Part shown: one piece after another, positions 42,375 through 51,091 of the stretch
How the letters are laid out: each line of letters begins with the position of its first letter
How positions within the stretch are numbered: position 1 is the stretch's first letter
Assembly: GCA_032251145.1 (NCBI GenBank)
Contig: JAVVER010000002.1
Span: 1 to 64,000, forward strand
Source of the DNA: BRH-c54 sp032251145
GTDB lineage: Bacteria > Bacteroidota > Bacteroidia > Flavobacteriales_E > Vicingaceae
Direction of reading: 5' to 3'
DNA length: 64,000 bases
The notes under the pieces: model-generated
Told to the model about the DNA's origin: nothing
The model's database searches: none
The model's input: the letters and a program-made list of their open reading frames with translations, nothing else
Position numbers and translations under genes: made by a program

Positions 42375-44219
42375 CTATTTGTTTAAAGTTTGAAGTTCAA
42401 TGTTTGATGTTTTTTGTTTGGCAGAATTTTGCATGGCAATAACTGCAGCTCCATAAGAAACCACAAATTGCGGTGCATCAACAATTTTAATGTCTTTGTT
42501 AAATTTTTCGTTGAGTAACTCTTTTAGGAATGGGTGGTGAGCTATAACTCCACCAATCATATAAGTTGGAATGCCTGGATCGAGTCGCATTTTTGCTACT
42601 TTGTTGGCTATTGAATTGTAAATTCCTCTTGAGATGTCTTCGAGTTTCATGCCATCAAAAATCCAGTTCATTATTTCGGTTTTGGCGAAAACCGTACAGA
42701 AGCTATTTAGTTCCTTATCGTAAGTTGAAAGTGAAGCTAAACTGCTCATATCTGAAATATTTATTCCTGCACGTTCTGCAATTTCGGCTAAAAACGAACC
42801 CGTTCCAGCAGCACATTTATCGTTCATGTAGAAATTTTCTACGTTATTGTCTTTATCGCAACGAATAATTTTAATGTCTTCACCACCAATATCAATAATG
42901 TTTTTTTCGCCTTTAAAATGCTGTGAAACACCTGCCGCACCGCAATTTATTTCAGTTTTAACAATGTCTGTTTCGGTAAAATGTTTTCGTCCGTAACCTG
43001 TTGCACAACTGTATTTGATATTAAAATTTGAAGTTATTGCCGACATCACATTTTTAAAAGCTTGTTTGTCGTTGGTCATGGTAGGTAAGAAATATCTGAA
43101 CAACGGATTAGCATTATCATCAACTACAGTAAACTTAGCATAAGATGATCCTAAATCAATTCCTAAAAAGCACTCAACATTTTTGTAGGTTACAGAGGTT
43201 GCACCTTTATTAATCAATCCTTTGTCAAAAATTTTTCTACTCACATTGCCACTTGCACCTGGAATTCGAGAAATGATGTTCTTATTGGTCATCGCTTTTA
43301 CCATGTTGGTAAAAGCAAGGTTTAATGATGTTCTTATATAATGTTTACGACCATACTCAACAATTTTACCGTTAAAAAAGTCTATTTCGGTTGTTCGATT
43401 ATTGATTAAATCGACAGCCAAAGATGGGAAATGGTCGCCACCTTTTTTGAGGTAACGCATACACTGGCGAAGGAAATCGTCTGAAAATTTGATTTTTTCA
43501 GCCTCTGCAACGAGAATTCCTTCTGCAATAACTTGTTCAATCAGTTCAACAGTATCTTTATCTGCCATAGCCTCAGCCATGGTTAATCGGCTAACTCCAC
43601 ACAAAGCACTTAAAGATGAATTTAATATGGTTTTTTCCCAAGTTCTGTTTAAGAGTTCAAAAGAATCTATTGCTTTGGTATCTAAATTTACCGAAGTAAG
43701 TAAATCCGCTAAATCTTTTGCTTTTTCTGCCCGAGCATCGTTAACACTGCCAATATAGTTTGGTGGGGTAAAAAAGGTTACTTTGGTTACGTTTGGAGCA
43801 ACTGTATTTCCTGCAAAGTTAACTACCAAACGTAAGGTTTTACTTTCACCAAATCCTTCTACTAACAATTGTTCGGTATCAATACCGTTTTGAGCAGAAA
43901 TTACAGTTATTTTTTCGGTATTTAATGCAAGTGCTTGTTTAACGGCAGCAGGAGTATGGGTAGTTTTTAATGCAAAAATTAAGTAATCTGCATCAAAAGT
44001 ATCTAATTGGGAAATGCTTGTGTAAACCTGATTAAATTGAGCTTTTTGTTTGATAACATTTTCTAAAACTAGTCCTTCGACTTTAATTTTATCAGCTTTG
44101 GTTTCGTTTACTTCGCACAAAGCAACATCACAACCAGCTTCTTGAAGTTTTACTGCCAAAATCATTCCTACTGGACCAAGCCCAATGATGCCAACTTTTA
44201 TTTTATTGTTTTTTGTCAT
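42375..44219 (-). CDS. Fusion of a ketopantoate-reductase-like dehydrogenase and a BadF/HgdC-type ATPase activase
   Basis: 614 residues. Residues 1-~325 are a ketopantoate reductase (PanE/ApbA) fold: GLGPVG at 13-18, likely catalytic Lys at about 196 (WEKTILN) and Glu at about 278 (TEIDFFNG). Residues ~348-600 are an ASKHA ATPase activase: GIDLGSS at 353-359, DIGGED at 443-448, and cluster cysteines 469 (NDKCAAGTG) and 508 (SFCTVF). Such activases use ATP to push an electron from ferredoxin into a dehydratase or aryl-CoA reductase. PanE relatives include D-2-hydroxyacid dehydrogenases. The last ~13 residues are encoded by a dispersed heptamer repeat. The fusion is open end to end without a frameshift. 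I know no described protein of this build. Confidence 0.85.
   Translation of the reverse strand: MTKNNKIKVGIIGLGPVGMILAVKLQEAGCDVALCEVNETKADKIKVEGLVLENVIKQKAQFNQVYTSISQLDTFDADYLIFALKTTHTPAAVKQALALNTEKITVISAQNGIDTEQLLVEGFGESKTLRLVVNFAGNTVAPNVTKVTFFTPPNYIGSVNDARAEKAKDLADLLTSVNLDTKAIDSFELLNRTWEKTILNSSLSALCGVSRLTMAEAMADKDTVELIEQVIAEGILVAEAEKIKFSDDFLRQCMRYLKKGGDHFPSLAVDLINNRTTEIDFFNGKIVEYGRKHYIRTSLNLAFTNMVKAMTNKNIISRIPGASGNVSRKIFDKGLINKGATSVTYKNVECFLGIDLGSSYAKFTVVDDNANPLFRYFLPTMTNDKQAFKNVMSAITSNFNIKYSCATGYGRKHFTETDIVKTEINCGAAGVSQHFKGEKNIIDIGGEDIKIIRCDKDNNVENFYMNDKCAAGTGSFLAEIAERAGINISDMSSLASLSTYDKELNSFCTVFAKTEIMNWIFDGMKLEDISRGIYNSIANKVAKMRLDPGIPTYMIGGVIAHHPFLKELLNEKFNKDIKIVDAPQFVVSYGAAVIAMQNSAKQKTSNIELQTLNK
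42384..42413. repeat. TTTGAAG heptamer repeat, inside the 3' end of the fusion gene
   Basis: GTTTAAAGTTTGAAGTTCAA and TGTTTGATG words of the same kind as at 48167-48200 and 49661-49695. Here they are translated as the C-terminal tail of the KPR-activase protein. Confidence 0.6.
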
Positions 44220-44223
44220 CTCA

Positions 44224-45438
44224 TTAAATCACTTTACTATCTTCTAATTGCTCTAAAAATGTTTCTATTTTGGTCATGCTTTGTCCTTCTGAGAAAAAAC
44301 GTAAATCGCACAAATCACCTTCAATTACTAATGCAGGAACTCCCGTGTATTCTTTTAAGCGTTGTGGCATTCCAAACTTTGCATTAGAGTTGTTAAAGCA
44401 TGTTTTAGAATCGTGGTAAACTATACCATCAATACTAAACTCTTTAAACCAATCTGCTAATATTTTCATTTTGGCTTTTTCACTTCTATTAATAAAAATT
44501 TCGGTGTAAGCTCTTGCGGTTGAGTTCCATGGGTCGTTTTCGTCAAACTTATCAAATACCCAACTGCTGCAATAGGTAGAAGCTACCACTGCGGCATCGT
44601 TTGAGGTGAATAAATCGCTTAACATTCGGAGTTTTCCCCAAATGGGCATACCTTCCCAAAAAATTCTGGTTTTGGCTTGCGGTAAAAACCCTATATTGTT
44701 CTTTACATTGTATTCTAACTCTGCTAATAATTCGATATAATAATCTTTTGCTATTTGTGTTCCACGAAGCACCACAATTGGTCCCATGTGAATGGTTCCA
44801 TCAAAAAAGCTGATGGGAGCATTCATGGCAGTAGATGTTTTCAATACTTTTTGCCAAAGCAATGTAGCTTCTTTGCTTAAGCGAACGGTTTCTTTAAACT
44901 TATTTTCATCAAATTTTTGTCCACTAACCTGTTCGCAAATCGGAATCATGTTTTTGAATTGTTTAACCACCAAATCCACTTCATCTTGAGTTACTTCATC
45001 AACATGGCGAGGAGGCATAATGCCAACAATAGGGCAACTAAACTCATCAGCAAAAAACTGAAACCAATCTTGCACTTCTCTGCATTGGTTGGTGTTGTAA
45101 GCAATTATATCGGGTTTTGGATGACCTTTCATCCCGTAATGTGTTTTTAAAGGAGATTCCCCTTTCAGGTAAGAACCAATATCGGCAGTTGTGTAAGAAC
45201 AAACATGTCCAGAATAACCGCATTTTATTGCTTCTGGAATGTAATCCATGGCAGTACGGGTTGCTCCCATTAAAGCACCATGATTTTCAGGAAAATAAAC
45301 CTCAAAACCAAAAGAACGAAGTAATTCTGCTGGTCCAACACTGGTACACCAAGCAATTTTCTTTTTACCCGATTCTAATGAGCTAAAATATTCGCCCATT
45401 ATTTTTTTCATGGTATCTGTAGCTTTTATTTTGTACAT
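44224..45438 (-). CDS. Lone BcrB/HgdB-like FeS subunit (2-hydroxyacyl-CoA dehydratase / benzoyl-CoA reductase family)
   Basis: 404 residues of the HgdB/BcrB fold, with cysteines at 31, 73, 80, 119, 135, 168, 290, 347 and 377; those in AWCTSVGPAELL (31), HVCSYTTADIG (80), NQCREV (119) and TFC-like SKTCFNN (347) sit where cluster or contact residues stand in BcrB. Only one such subunit is present, so it could form a homodimer like the double-cubane cluster protein, or pair with a BcrC-type partner. It lies four bases before the fused activase and overlaps the end of the ligase gene, forming one translational unit. The substrate is unknown. Confidence 0.82.
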   Translation of the reverse strand: MYKIKATDTMKKIMGEYFSSLESGKKKIAWCTSVGPAELLRSFGFEVYFPENHGALMGATRTAMDYIPEAIKCGYSGHVCSYTTADIGSYLKGESPLKTHYGMKGHPKPDIIAYNTNQCREVQDWFQFFADEFSCPIVGIMPPRHVDEVTQDEVDLVVKQFKNMIPICEQVSGQKFDENKFKETVRLSKEATLLWQKVLKTSTAMNAPISFFDGTIHMGPIVVLRGTQIAKDYYIELLAELEYNVKNNIGFLPQAKTRIFWEGMPIWGKLRMLSDLFTSNDAAVVASTYCSSWVFDKFDENDPWNSTARAYTEIFINRSEKAKMKILADWFKEFSIDGIVYHDSKTCFNNSNAKFGMPQRLKEYTGVPALVIEGDLCDLRFFSEGQSMTKIETFLEQLEDSKVI

Positions 45439-47171
45439 CTTGCGTTCAATTTATCTGGTTCTAATTCTATTACATATACTTCTTCTTCTACAGGAACATT
45501 TTCTCCGTACATGTTTAGCAAGTGTTTTTTATAGCGTTCCACCACATTTTTAGGTGCTACTTTCATGGAAGGAGTTAGTGTGTTGTTGTCTAATGAAAGT
45601 TCATCTAAAATGATGACTGCCGATTTTACTTTAGCAAATTTTTGCTTTAAACTGTCGTTAGCCATTGCCAAACATCCTGTTAAACATCTACCTAGTTCGT
45701 TTAGGCTTCTTGGACAGAAACAACCTTCTTCAGGAGAAATTTCATAATCTGGACGTTCTAAAAGTTTTTTGTTTGGGAAGATAAGTGCCACAGGATGCTC
45801 CTCTCCGCTGCCCGAAACAACAGCATACTGAACATAATGGCATTTCAGTTCGATGGCTTTTTCTAAATCGGTTGGTATAACTTTCTCGCCATTCGATAAT
45901 TTAAATATTCTATCTTTTCTAGAAATTAGCTTTAAACCGTTTTCAGTAATTTCGCCCACATCACCTGTTCTGTACCAACCATCTTCGGTAAAAATGGCTT
46001 CATTGGCTTCATCATTATGGTAATATTCTACCATAATGTTTGGTCCTTTTACTTGAATTTCGTCATCATCCGCAATACGAACACTAACTCCTGGAATTGG
46101 TTTGCCAACTACGCCAGTTTCGCGTTTAAGTTTTGGATCAGTAAGCGTACAGCAAGGCGAAGTTTCTGTAAGTCCCCAACCTTCTATTACAGGAATACCC
46201 CGTTTTTCAAATTCGTTTGATAGTTTTTCGGGCAAAGCCGCTGCTGCTGTAAAAATAAATTTTAAACCCGAGTTGAAAAAAATGTCTTCGGCTTCTTTAC
46301 TTTCTCTTGTTAAATCATAAAGCGATTGATATACTTTTGGAACACTAAAAAATATGGTTGGTTTAACCAATTTCCAGTTTTCAAAAATTTGGTTAGCATC
46401 TCTTCCATAGCTACTTTCTAAATAAAAAGTGGCTCCGTTGTAAAGTGCTGTAAACAATTCAAAAATTCCACCAAAACTATGGTGCCAAGGTAAATAAGCC
46501 AAAAATCTATCTTCGGGAGTTACATCCCAAATTATTGATAATGCTGCTTGTTGCGATAAAATATTTTTGTGTAGCAGTTGTACGCATTTCGGAACTCCCA
46601 TGGTTCCAGATGTATACATGTTCAAACAAATATTGTCAGGAGAAATCTCTGTATCGAATACCGAAGCGTTTTCGGGTCGTTGTTTTAGTAAAACGTCAAT
46701 ATATTTTAAATCGGGAAAACGGCTGTCTTTTATATCTGTAAAGGTAAAAATTTGCTTTAAATTCAACTCTGAGCCAATGTTTGCCAATTGTTGCTCGCCA
46801 GCCAATGCCAACCAAGTAGCATCAGAATGATTGATAAGCAGTTCAGCAGTATCTTTTTTGAAGTTAGCAAAAATAGGAACAACAACACCCCCATAAGCCA
46901 TAATTGCTAATTCCAATTGTAGCATATCCAAACAGTTGCGAGAAAAAACAACCATTTTGTCTCCTTTCTGAAACCCCATTTGTTGAAGGTTGAAGGCAAT
47001 GTTTTGGATGTTGTTGTAAAAGTCGTTCCAGGTTATACCTTCATAAACGCCTTTGCTGTTTTTTTCTTGAAAAACAATTTTATCCCCAAAACGCTTAACA
47101 TTTTGATTGAGTAAGGTGGCAATGTTAGGAATAACTTCGCCTAGTTTATGTGCTGAATCGAGTTGTTTCAT
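45426..47171 (-). CDS. AMP-forming acyl/aryl-CoA ligase
   Basis: About 581 residues from ATG 47171; the frame upstream to 47216 runs into the CATTGCGA palindrome and is not used. Adenylation motifs: YTSGTMGVPK (186-195), GWGLTETSP (331-339), WYRTGDVG, and LTPSMKV with the catalytic lysine near 537. It looks more like a long-chain acyl-CoA synthetase than the ~520-residue benzoate-CoA ligases, yet it is the only ligase in the island, so benzoate or 4-hydroxybenzoate activation is inferred. A cysteine-rich loop (C484, C486, C496, C500) in the C-terminal domain is unusual. Confidence 0.85.
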   Translation of the reverse strand: MKQLDSAHKLGEVIPNIATLLNQNVKRFGDKIVFQEKNSKGVYEGITWNDFYNNIQNIAFNLQQMGFQKGDKMVVFSRNCLDMLQLELAIMAYGGVVVPIFANFKKDTAELLINHSDATWLALAGEQQLANIGSELNLKQIFTFTDIKDSRFPDLKYIDVLLKQRPENASVFDTEISPDNICLNMYTSGTMGVPKCVQLLHKNILSQQAALSIIWDVTPEDRFLAYLPWHHSFGGIFELFTALYNGATFYLESSYGRDANQIFENWKLVKPTIFFSVPKVYQSLYDLTRESKEAEDIFFNSGLKFIFTAAAALPEKLSNEFEKRGIPVIEGWGLTETSPCCTLTDPKLKRETGVVGKPIPGVSVRIADDDEIQVKGPNIMVEYYHNDEANEAIFTEDGWYRTGDVGEITENGLKLISRKDRIFKLSNGEKVIPTDLEKAIELKCHYVQYAVVSGSGEEHPVALIFPNKKLLERPDYEISPEEGCFCPRSLNELGRCLTGCLAMANDSLKQKFAKVKSAVIILDELSLDNNTLTPSMKVAPKNVVERYKKHLLNMYGENVPVEEEVYVIELEPDKLNARCTK

Positions 47172-47185
47172 TTTTTTTATTAATT

Positions 47186-47301
47186 CGTCATTGCGAACGA
47201 GGCAAGAGTGAAGCAATCTTATAAATAATTAACAGATTGCTTCCTTCTATTTTGCTTCATTTCGATAAACTCAATGGAGCAAAATAAAATTCGCAATGAC
47301 G
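47186..47301. repeat. CATTGCGA palindromic dispersed element, copy 2
   Basis: Outer arms CGTCATTGCGAA (from 47186) and TTCGCAATGACG (to 47301); inner arms GAAGCAATCT (47210-47219) and AGATTGCTTC (47234-47243). It fills the bcrD-ligase gap and stops 14 bases before the ligase ATG. Confidence 0.92.
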
Positions 47302-47307
47302 TTCATA

Positions 47308-48165
47308 TTACGCTACTACAGCTGCTTCTTTTTCTTTTAATTTATAATACCTAAAACCACCCCAAAGAGCTGCTCCAATTGCACCAGAATAAATTGCATC
47401 GGGATGGGCAATAAATTCAAAAACTTGCTTTTTATTTTCAGCAGCCATTTCTTCAATTGCTTGAGTCATTCCTACATTCATTCCCATTCCACCCACTAAA
47501 GCAATAGGACTTTCGGCTTTTAAAGCACCTAATAATTTTACTACTCGTTGAGCAATAGAAATATTAATTCCTTTAACAATATTTGGGGTTGACAATCCTT
47601 TAGAAACTAAGTTGATTACATCTGTTTCAGCTAGTACAGCACAAATTCCTGATGGTACTTCTGGGTTATCAGCTTTAAGCGAAATATCTCCTACCTCTTC
47701 TATTGCTAAACCAAGATAGCGAGAAATGTTTTCGATAAACTGACCCGAACCCGATGCACATTGCCCCGTCATTTTGTAATCTAAGACTTTTCCTCTACTA
47801 TCAACTTTTATGGCTCTAACATATAAACCGCCCATATCCACAACAGTTTTTGCATTTGGAGTAAAATAAATTCCTCCGCGTGCGTGCGAAGTCATGCTAT
47901 AAAAGTGTCCGGTTTTCTTTTCAACCATTTCTCCTTCACCTGTTGAAGCTAAGTAAGCAATATCTTTATCGTAATTTAATTGGTTTCTTTTTAAAATTAA
48001 ATCAACGGCATCTATTACTACATCTTTAGGATTTCTTTTTCTGATTTTCTCCGTTTGTTTATCTATTAATTTGTGATCGCCTGTTTCTTGGTTATATTCC
48101 ATTAATACGGCCTTAACGTAGCTTCCGCCAACATCAACGCCCATGGTGTAAATTGTATTTTTCAT
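47308..48165 (-). CDS. bcrD: Benzoyl-CoA reductase activase subunit BcrD
   Basis: 285 residues from ATG 48165; a longer frame from 48228 would translate the intergenic inverted repeat and is rejected. ASKHA ATPase: GVDVGGSYVKAV (9-20), DMGGLYVRAI (110-119). The bridging-cluster cysteines are C136 (GQCASGSG) and C175 (GICAVLAETDVI). The Q-CASGSGQF and NPEVPSGICAVLAETD patterns distinguish BcrD from BcrA. With BcrA it drives two ATP-dependent electron transfers to the BcrBC active site. 282 residues is the length recalled for the Thauera protein. Confidence 0.92.
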   Translation of the reverse strand: MKNTIYTMGVDVGGSYVKAVLMEYNQETGDHKLIDKQTEKIRKRNPKDVVIDAVDLILKRNQLNYDKDIAYLASTGEGEMVEKKTGHFYSMTSHARGGIYFTPNAKTVVDMGGLYVRAIKVDSRGKVLDYKMTGQCASGSGQFIENISRYLGLAIEEVGDISLKADNPEVPSGICAVLAETDVINLVSKGLSTPNIVKGINISIAQRVVKLLGALKAESPIALVGGMGMNVGMTQAIEEMAAENKKQVFEFIAHPDAIYSGAIGAALWGGFRYYKLKEKEAAVVA

Positions 48166-48166
48166 G

Positions 48167-48200
48167 TTGTTTGTGTTTGAGGTTTGAAGTTTGAGGTTAG
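48167..48200. repeat. GTTTGAR heptamer repeat between bcrA and bcrD
   Basis: GTTTGAGGTTTGAAGTTTGAGG-type heptamers in the 74-base bcrA-bcrD gap. The last heptamers also form one arm of the inverted repeat at 48189-48226. Confidence 0.75.
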
Positions 48201-48226
48201 TTAACTTTGAATATCTAACCTCAAAC
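48189..48226 (-). other. 12-bp inverted repeat in the bcrA-bcrD junction
   Basis: GTTTGAGGTTAG (48189-48200) and CTAACCTCAAAC (48215-48226) are perfect arms with a 14-base spacer. In the bcr transcript this would be a stable hairpin between two genes. No T run follows, so it is not a usual terminator; RNA processing or stability is possible. Confidence 0.7.
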
Positions 48227-48239
48227 ATGAAACTCTATA

Positions 48240-49655
48240 TTAATTTTCTTGTTTAGCTTTTTCTTTTGCATTAGGTAAATCGGCACTAATGTTTCTTCTG
48301 GCAAACATGGCTCCACCTAAAGCTCCCATAAAAATGGAATCGGTATGAATGTTCATGGTTACTTCTCCATAAGAATCGGTTACCATTTGTTTTACATACT
48401 TTAATACTGCCTCATTTCGAGCAACACCTCCGGTAAAGGTAAATTCTTCACGAACTCCTCCAGACCTTGCTATTAAAGACATGGCTCTTTGAACAATGGC
48501 TTTATGTAATCCTGCCAAGATGTTTGGACGTTCTTCTCCGTTGTGCAACAATTCTTTTACTTCTGCACCAGCAAAAACAGTACAAGTAGAGCAAATAGTT
48601 GTTTCCTTAGTTGCTTTATTGGCTTCAGGACCTAATTCATTTAAAGATAAACCAAACTCATCTGCAATGTATCCTAAATAACGCCCACAACCAGCAGCAC
48701 ACCTATCATTCATGTGAAAACTAGTTACTAAACCATGTTTATCTACCTGTATGGCTTTAGTATCTTGTCCTCCAATATCTAACACAGTTCTAGTATTTGG
48801 AAAAACTGCGTGTGCACCAAAAGCATGGCAAAGAATTTCTGATTTAATACAATCTTCGGGGAAAGGTAATAATGCTCTACCATAACCTGTACCAGTCATT
48901 TTTGCAATGTGAATTTCTTCACTTGCAATATCTTGAATATGCTCTCTTAAAGTATATTCTACATTTTTGTAGTTATTTTTTACAGCATTTAGTTCAGCAT
49001 AATACCAGTCTTCTTTGCTGCCATCTTCTTGCTGATCGGCTAATCCTTGGTATTTTTCCTCTAAAATATTCATGGATTCCATTACCAACTCTTTAAAGTT
49101 GTAAGTAACCATTTCGTTTTCTACTGGAGTAATACTTTTATCGAAAGCTAACATTAACGGTTCGTAGAATTCAACATTTCTTTCTTCAACTTCTAAATTG
49201 TATTTTTCACTTACAATATCTCTAAAGAATTGATTTTTAGAACCCAAATCTTCTTCTACAAAACCTTTTCTTATTTGGGGGCGAATGGTTTCAATAATCT
49301 CATTTAAAATGTTAAGAATTTGTTTTTTGTTATCGTGAGTAAATTCGCTTACCGTTTGTCTCAGCATTTTTTCTAGGCTGTCCATACGCTTTTTAAACTG
49401 TAAATACTGGAAAACACTTCTTAGGTCTTTCATGTATTTTTTAAACTCAGGTTTTTCGGCATCTTCACCGATTTTTCTTTCTAACAAGTTAAATCTGGCA
49501 TCATAAATAGCTTCTTCACGAGCAATGTCTGCCGCTACTTTATAGTTGGCTCTTGTATTGGTAATTCCCCTTCCAACAATTTCATCAGTTTCGTTAATGA
49601 TAACTGCTTTTGAAGTGGTGGAGCCTAAGTCTATTCCTAAATAATATTTTTTCAT
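48240..49655 (-). CDS. bcrA: Benzoyl-CoA reductase ATPase subunit BcrA
   Basis: 471 residues. N-terminal ASKHA motif YYLGIDLGSTTSKAVI (4-19), an inserted helical region (~60-250) typical of BcrA, then TGTGYGR (254-260), DIGGQDTKAI (293-302) and the cluster cysteines C319/C323 (DRCAAGCGRYL) and C355/C358 (CSTCTVF). BcrA and BcrD share a [4Fe-4S] cluster at their interface and hydrolyse two ATP per electron pair. The length exceeds the roughly 440 of the Thauera protein as I recall it. Order bcrC-bcrB-bcrA-bcrD equals that of Thauera. Confidence 0.93.
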   Translation of the reverse strand: MKKYYLGIDLGSTTSKAVIINETDEIVGRGITNTRANYKVAADIAREEAIYDARFNLLERKIGEDAEKPEFKKYMKDLRSVFQYLQFKKRMDSLEKMLRQTVSEFTHDNKKQILNILNEIIETIRPQIRKGFVEEDLGSKNQFFRDIVSEKYNLEVEERNVEFYEPLMLAFDKSITPVENEMVTYNFKELVMESMNILEEKYQGLADQQEDGSKEDWYYAELNAVKNNYKNVEYTLREHIQDIASEEIHIAKMTGTGYGRALLPFPEDCIKSEILCHAFGAHAVFPNTRTVLDIGGQDTKAIQVDKHGLVTSFHMNDRCAAGCGRYLGYIADEFGLSLNELGPEANKATKETTICSTCTVFAGAEVKELLHNGEERPNILAGLHKAIVQRAMSLIARSGGVREEFTFTGGVARNEAVLKYVKQMVTDSYGEVTMNIHTDSIFMGALGGAMFARRNISADLPNAKEKAKQEN

Positions 49656-49660
49656 ATCTT

Positions 49661-49695
49661 AAAGTTTAAGGTTTGAGGTTTGAAGTTTGAGGTTT
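49661..49695. repeat. GTTTGAR heptamer repeat between bcrB and bcrA
   Basis: AAGTTTAAGGTTTGAGG followed by TTTGAAGTTTGAGG in the 68-base junction, the same word set as at 48167-48200. Confidence 0.7.
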
Positions 49696-49723
49696 TTTCA
49701 ACATTCTTTAAACCTTGAATTTT

Positions 49724-51010
49724 TCATACATTTTCTTCTTCTAACATTTTACGCTGAGCTAACATTTGGAAGTAAGATTCTAATCTATTTTTAATATTTG
49801 AATAAGAGAAATAACGTGGATCTACCAAATCAGACTCAATAAATCCAACAGGTACTTCTAATCTATCTTCAATTTCACGCATCATTCCTAATTGTCCGGC
49901 TGAGAATGAATTACAGCTTTTAATGGAATTAGTAACATAACCATCAGCTTGATAATCTTTAATACATTTAGATAATAAATCAATACGCTGAGGTATGTTT
50001 AGGTTAGTGTAGCAATTCATGCAATACTCACCTAACGATTCTAATGGTCTTTCTGGGTCATGTCTCCAGCCCATGTCGTAAACGCCACCAACTTTGGTGT
50101 AAGATGAAGCTACAATAACAGCTCCCATATCGTAGAAAATTTTCCAAAACTCACGGAAACTTGTCCAGTTTGGAGGTCCTTCTACTACTAATCGGTATTT
50201 TTCTTCTTTCATTTCTCCTTCGGGAGTAACAGGGCCTAAACCTAAACGAATTCGTTCTTGAATTTCGCTGTATAATTCTTTATAATATTCTACTGCCTCT
50301 GGAGTTCCTCTAAAACCGATATTAATAGGGCCGATGTAATAAACACCAGCAAAATAGGCATCAATAGGAGAAGGTTTGTGTTTGGTAGTGTCAAAAATTT
50401 TAGTAATCCAATCTTCCGCTTCAGCAGAAAGTTTTAAGAATCCTTTCAATTTATTTTCATCGAATTTTACTCCAGAAACTTTTTCCATTTTAGGAATAAC
50501 CTCTTGTTTTAATTGGTTAACCATGTACTGCGTCATTTCGGGAGTAATTTCTGCATTCTCTTGATAAGGAGTGTGTATCATTACCACTTCGGCATTTGGG
50601 TATTCTCTTTTAAGGGTTTCGAACCATTTCATAAAGGTAAAACAGCCTGTGTAGCTCAATAATAAAATATCTGGTTCTGGAATTTTTGTTCCTGTTGGTC
50701 CAATGTTTCCTTTCATCATCATACCAACATCGCACTTTACGTAAGTACAAACATCTTCAGAGTGAGCATTACGTTCTGCTTCTTTAATGTATCCACCCGA
50801 TTTTTTACGCATAGCACTTTGTAATGCGTTAATTTCAGGATAAACAGGCAACATATCAAAGGTTCTAATTAGTTCGGACAAGTTTCCAGGCACGAAGGTG
50901 TAACATACTTTCTTGCCCGTTTTTTCAACATTAGCAAGGTCGTTAAACAATCCTTCTATCATCTCCTTTTGGAGAATCATACTTTTTTCTTTTATAGCTT
51001 CTTTTGACAT
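49724..51010 (-). CDS. bcrB: Benzoyl-CoA reductase subunit BcrB
   Basis: 428 residues of the HgdB/BcrB fold. Conserved segments VCYTFVPGNLSELIRTFDMLPVYPE, EDVCTYVKCDVGMM, LLLSYTGCFTFMKW and KSCNSFSAGQLGMMREIE match BcrB closely. With BcrC it forms the catalytic heterodimer with [4Fe-4S] clusters where benzoyl-CoA is reduced to the cyclohexadiene-carbonyl-CoA. The length is as in Thauera. Confidence 0.93.
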   Translation of the reverse strand: MSKEAIKEKSMILQKEMIEGLFNDLANVEKTGKKVCYTFVPGNLSELIRTFDMLPVYPEINALQSAMRKKSGGYIKEAERNAHSEDVCTYVKCDVGMMMKGNIGPTGTKIPEPDILLLSYTGCFTFMKWFETLKREYPNAEVVMIHTPYQENAEITPEMTQYMVNQLKQEVIPKMEKVSGVKFDENKLKGFLKLSAEAEDWITKIFDTTKHKPSPIDAYFAGVYYIGPINIGFRGTPEAVEYYKELYSEIQERIRLGLGPVTPEGEMKEEKYRLVVEGPPNWTSFREFWKIFYDMGAVIVASSYTKVGGVYDMGWRHDPERPLESLGEYCMNCYTNLNIPQRIDLLSKCIKDYQADGYVTNSIKSCNSFSAGQLGMMREIEDRLEVPVGFIESDLVDPRYFSYSNIKNRLESYFQMLAQRKMLEEENV

Positions 51011-51091
51011 AGTTTTACGGGTTTAAAGTTTAAATTTTAATTGTAAAGTGGTAATAGCTCTAACTTACCATCAATAAACTGGTTCTTATTT

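Noticed and set aside
42375..44219. The KPR-activase fusion as an assembly error joining two genes
   Set aside because: The frame is open across the joint, both domains keep their catalytic residues, and no start codon with promoter-like sequence is needed between them. Read mapping would still be useful.
47308..48228. A 21-residue longer BcrD N-terminus
   Set aside because: The extra codons translate the intergenic heptamer repeat and inverted repeat; ATG 48165 gives the family N-terminus.
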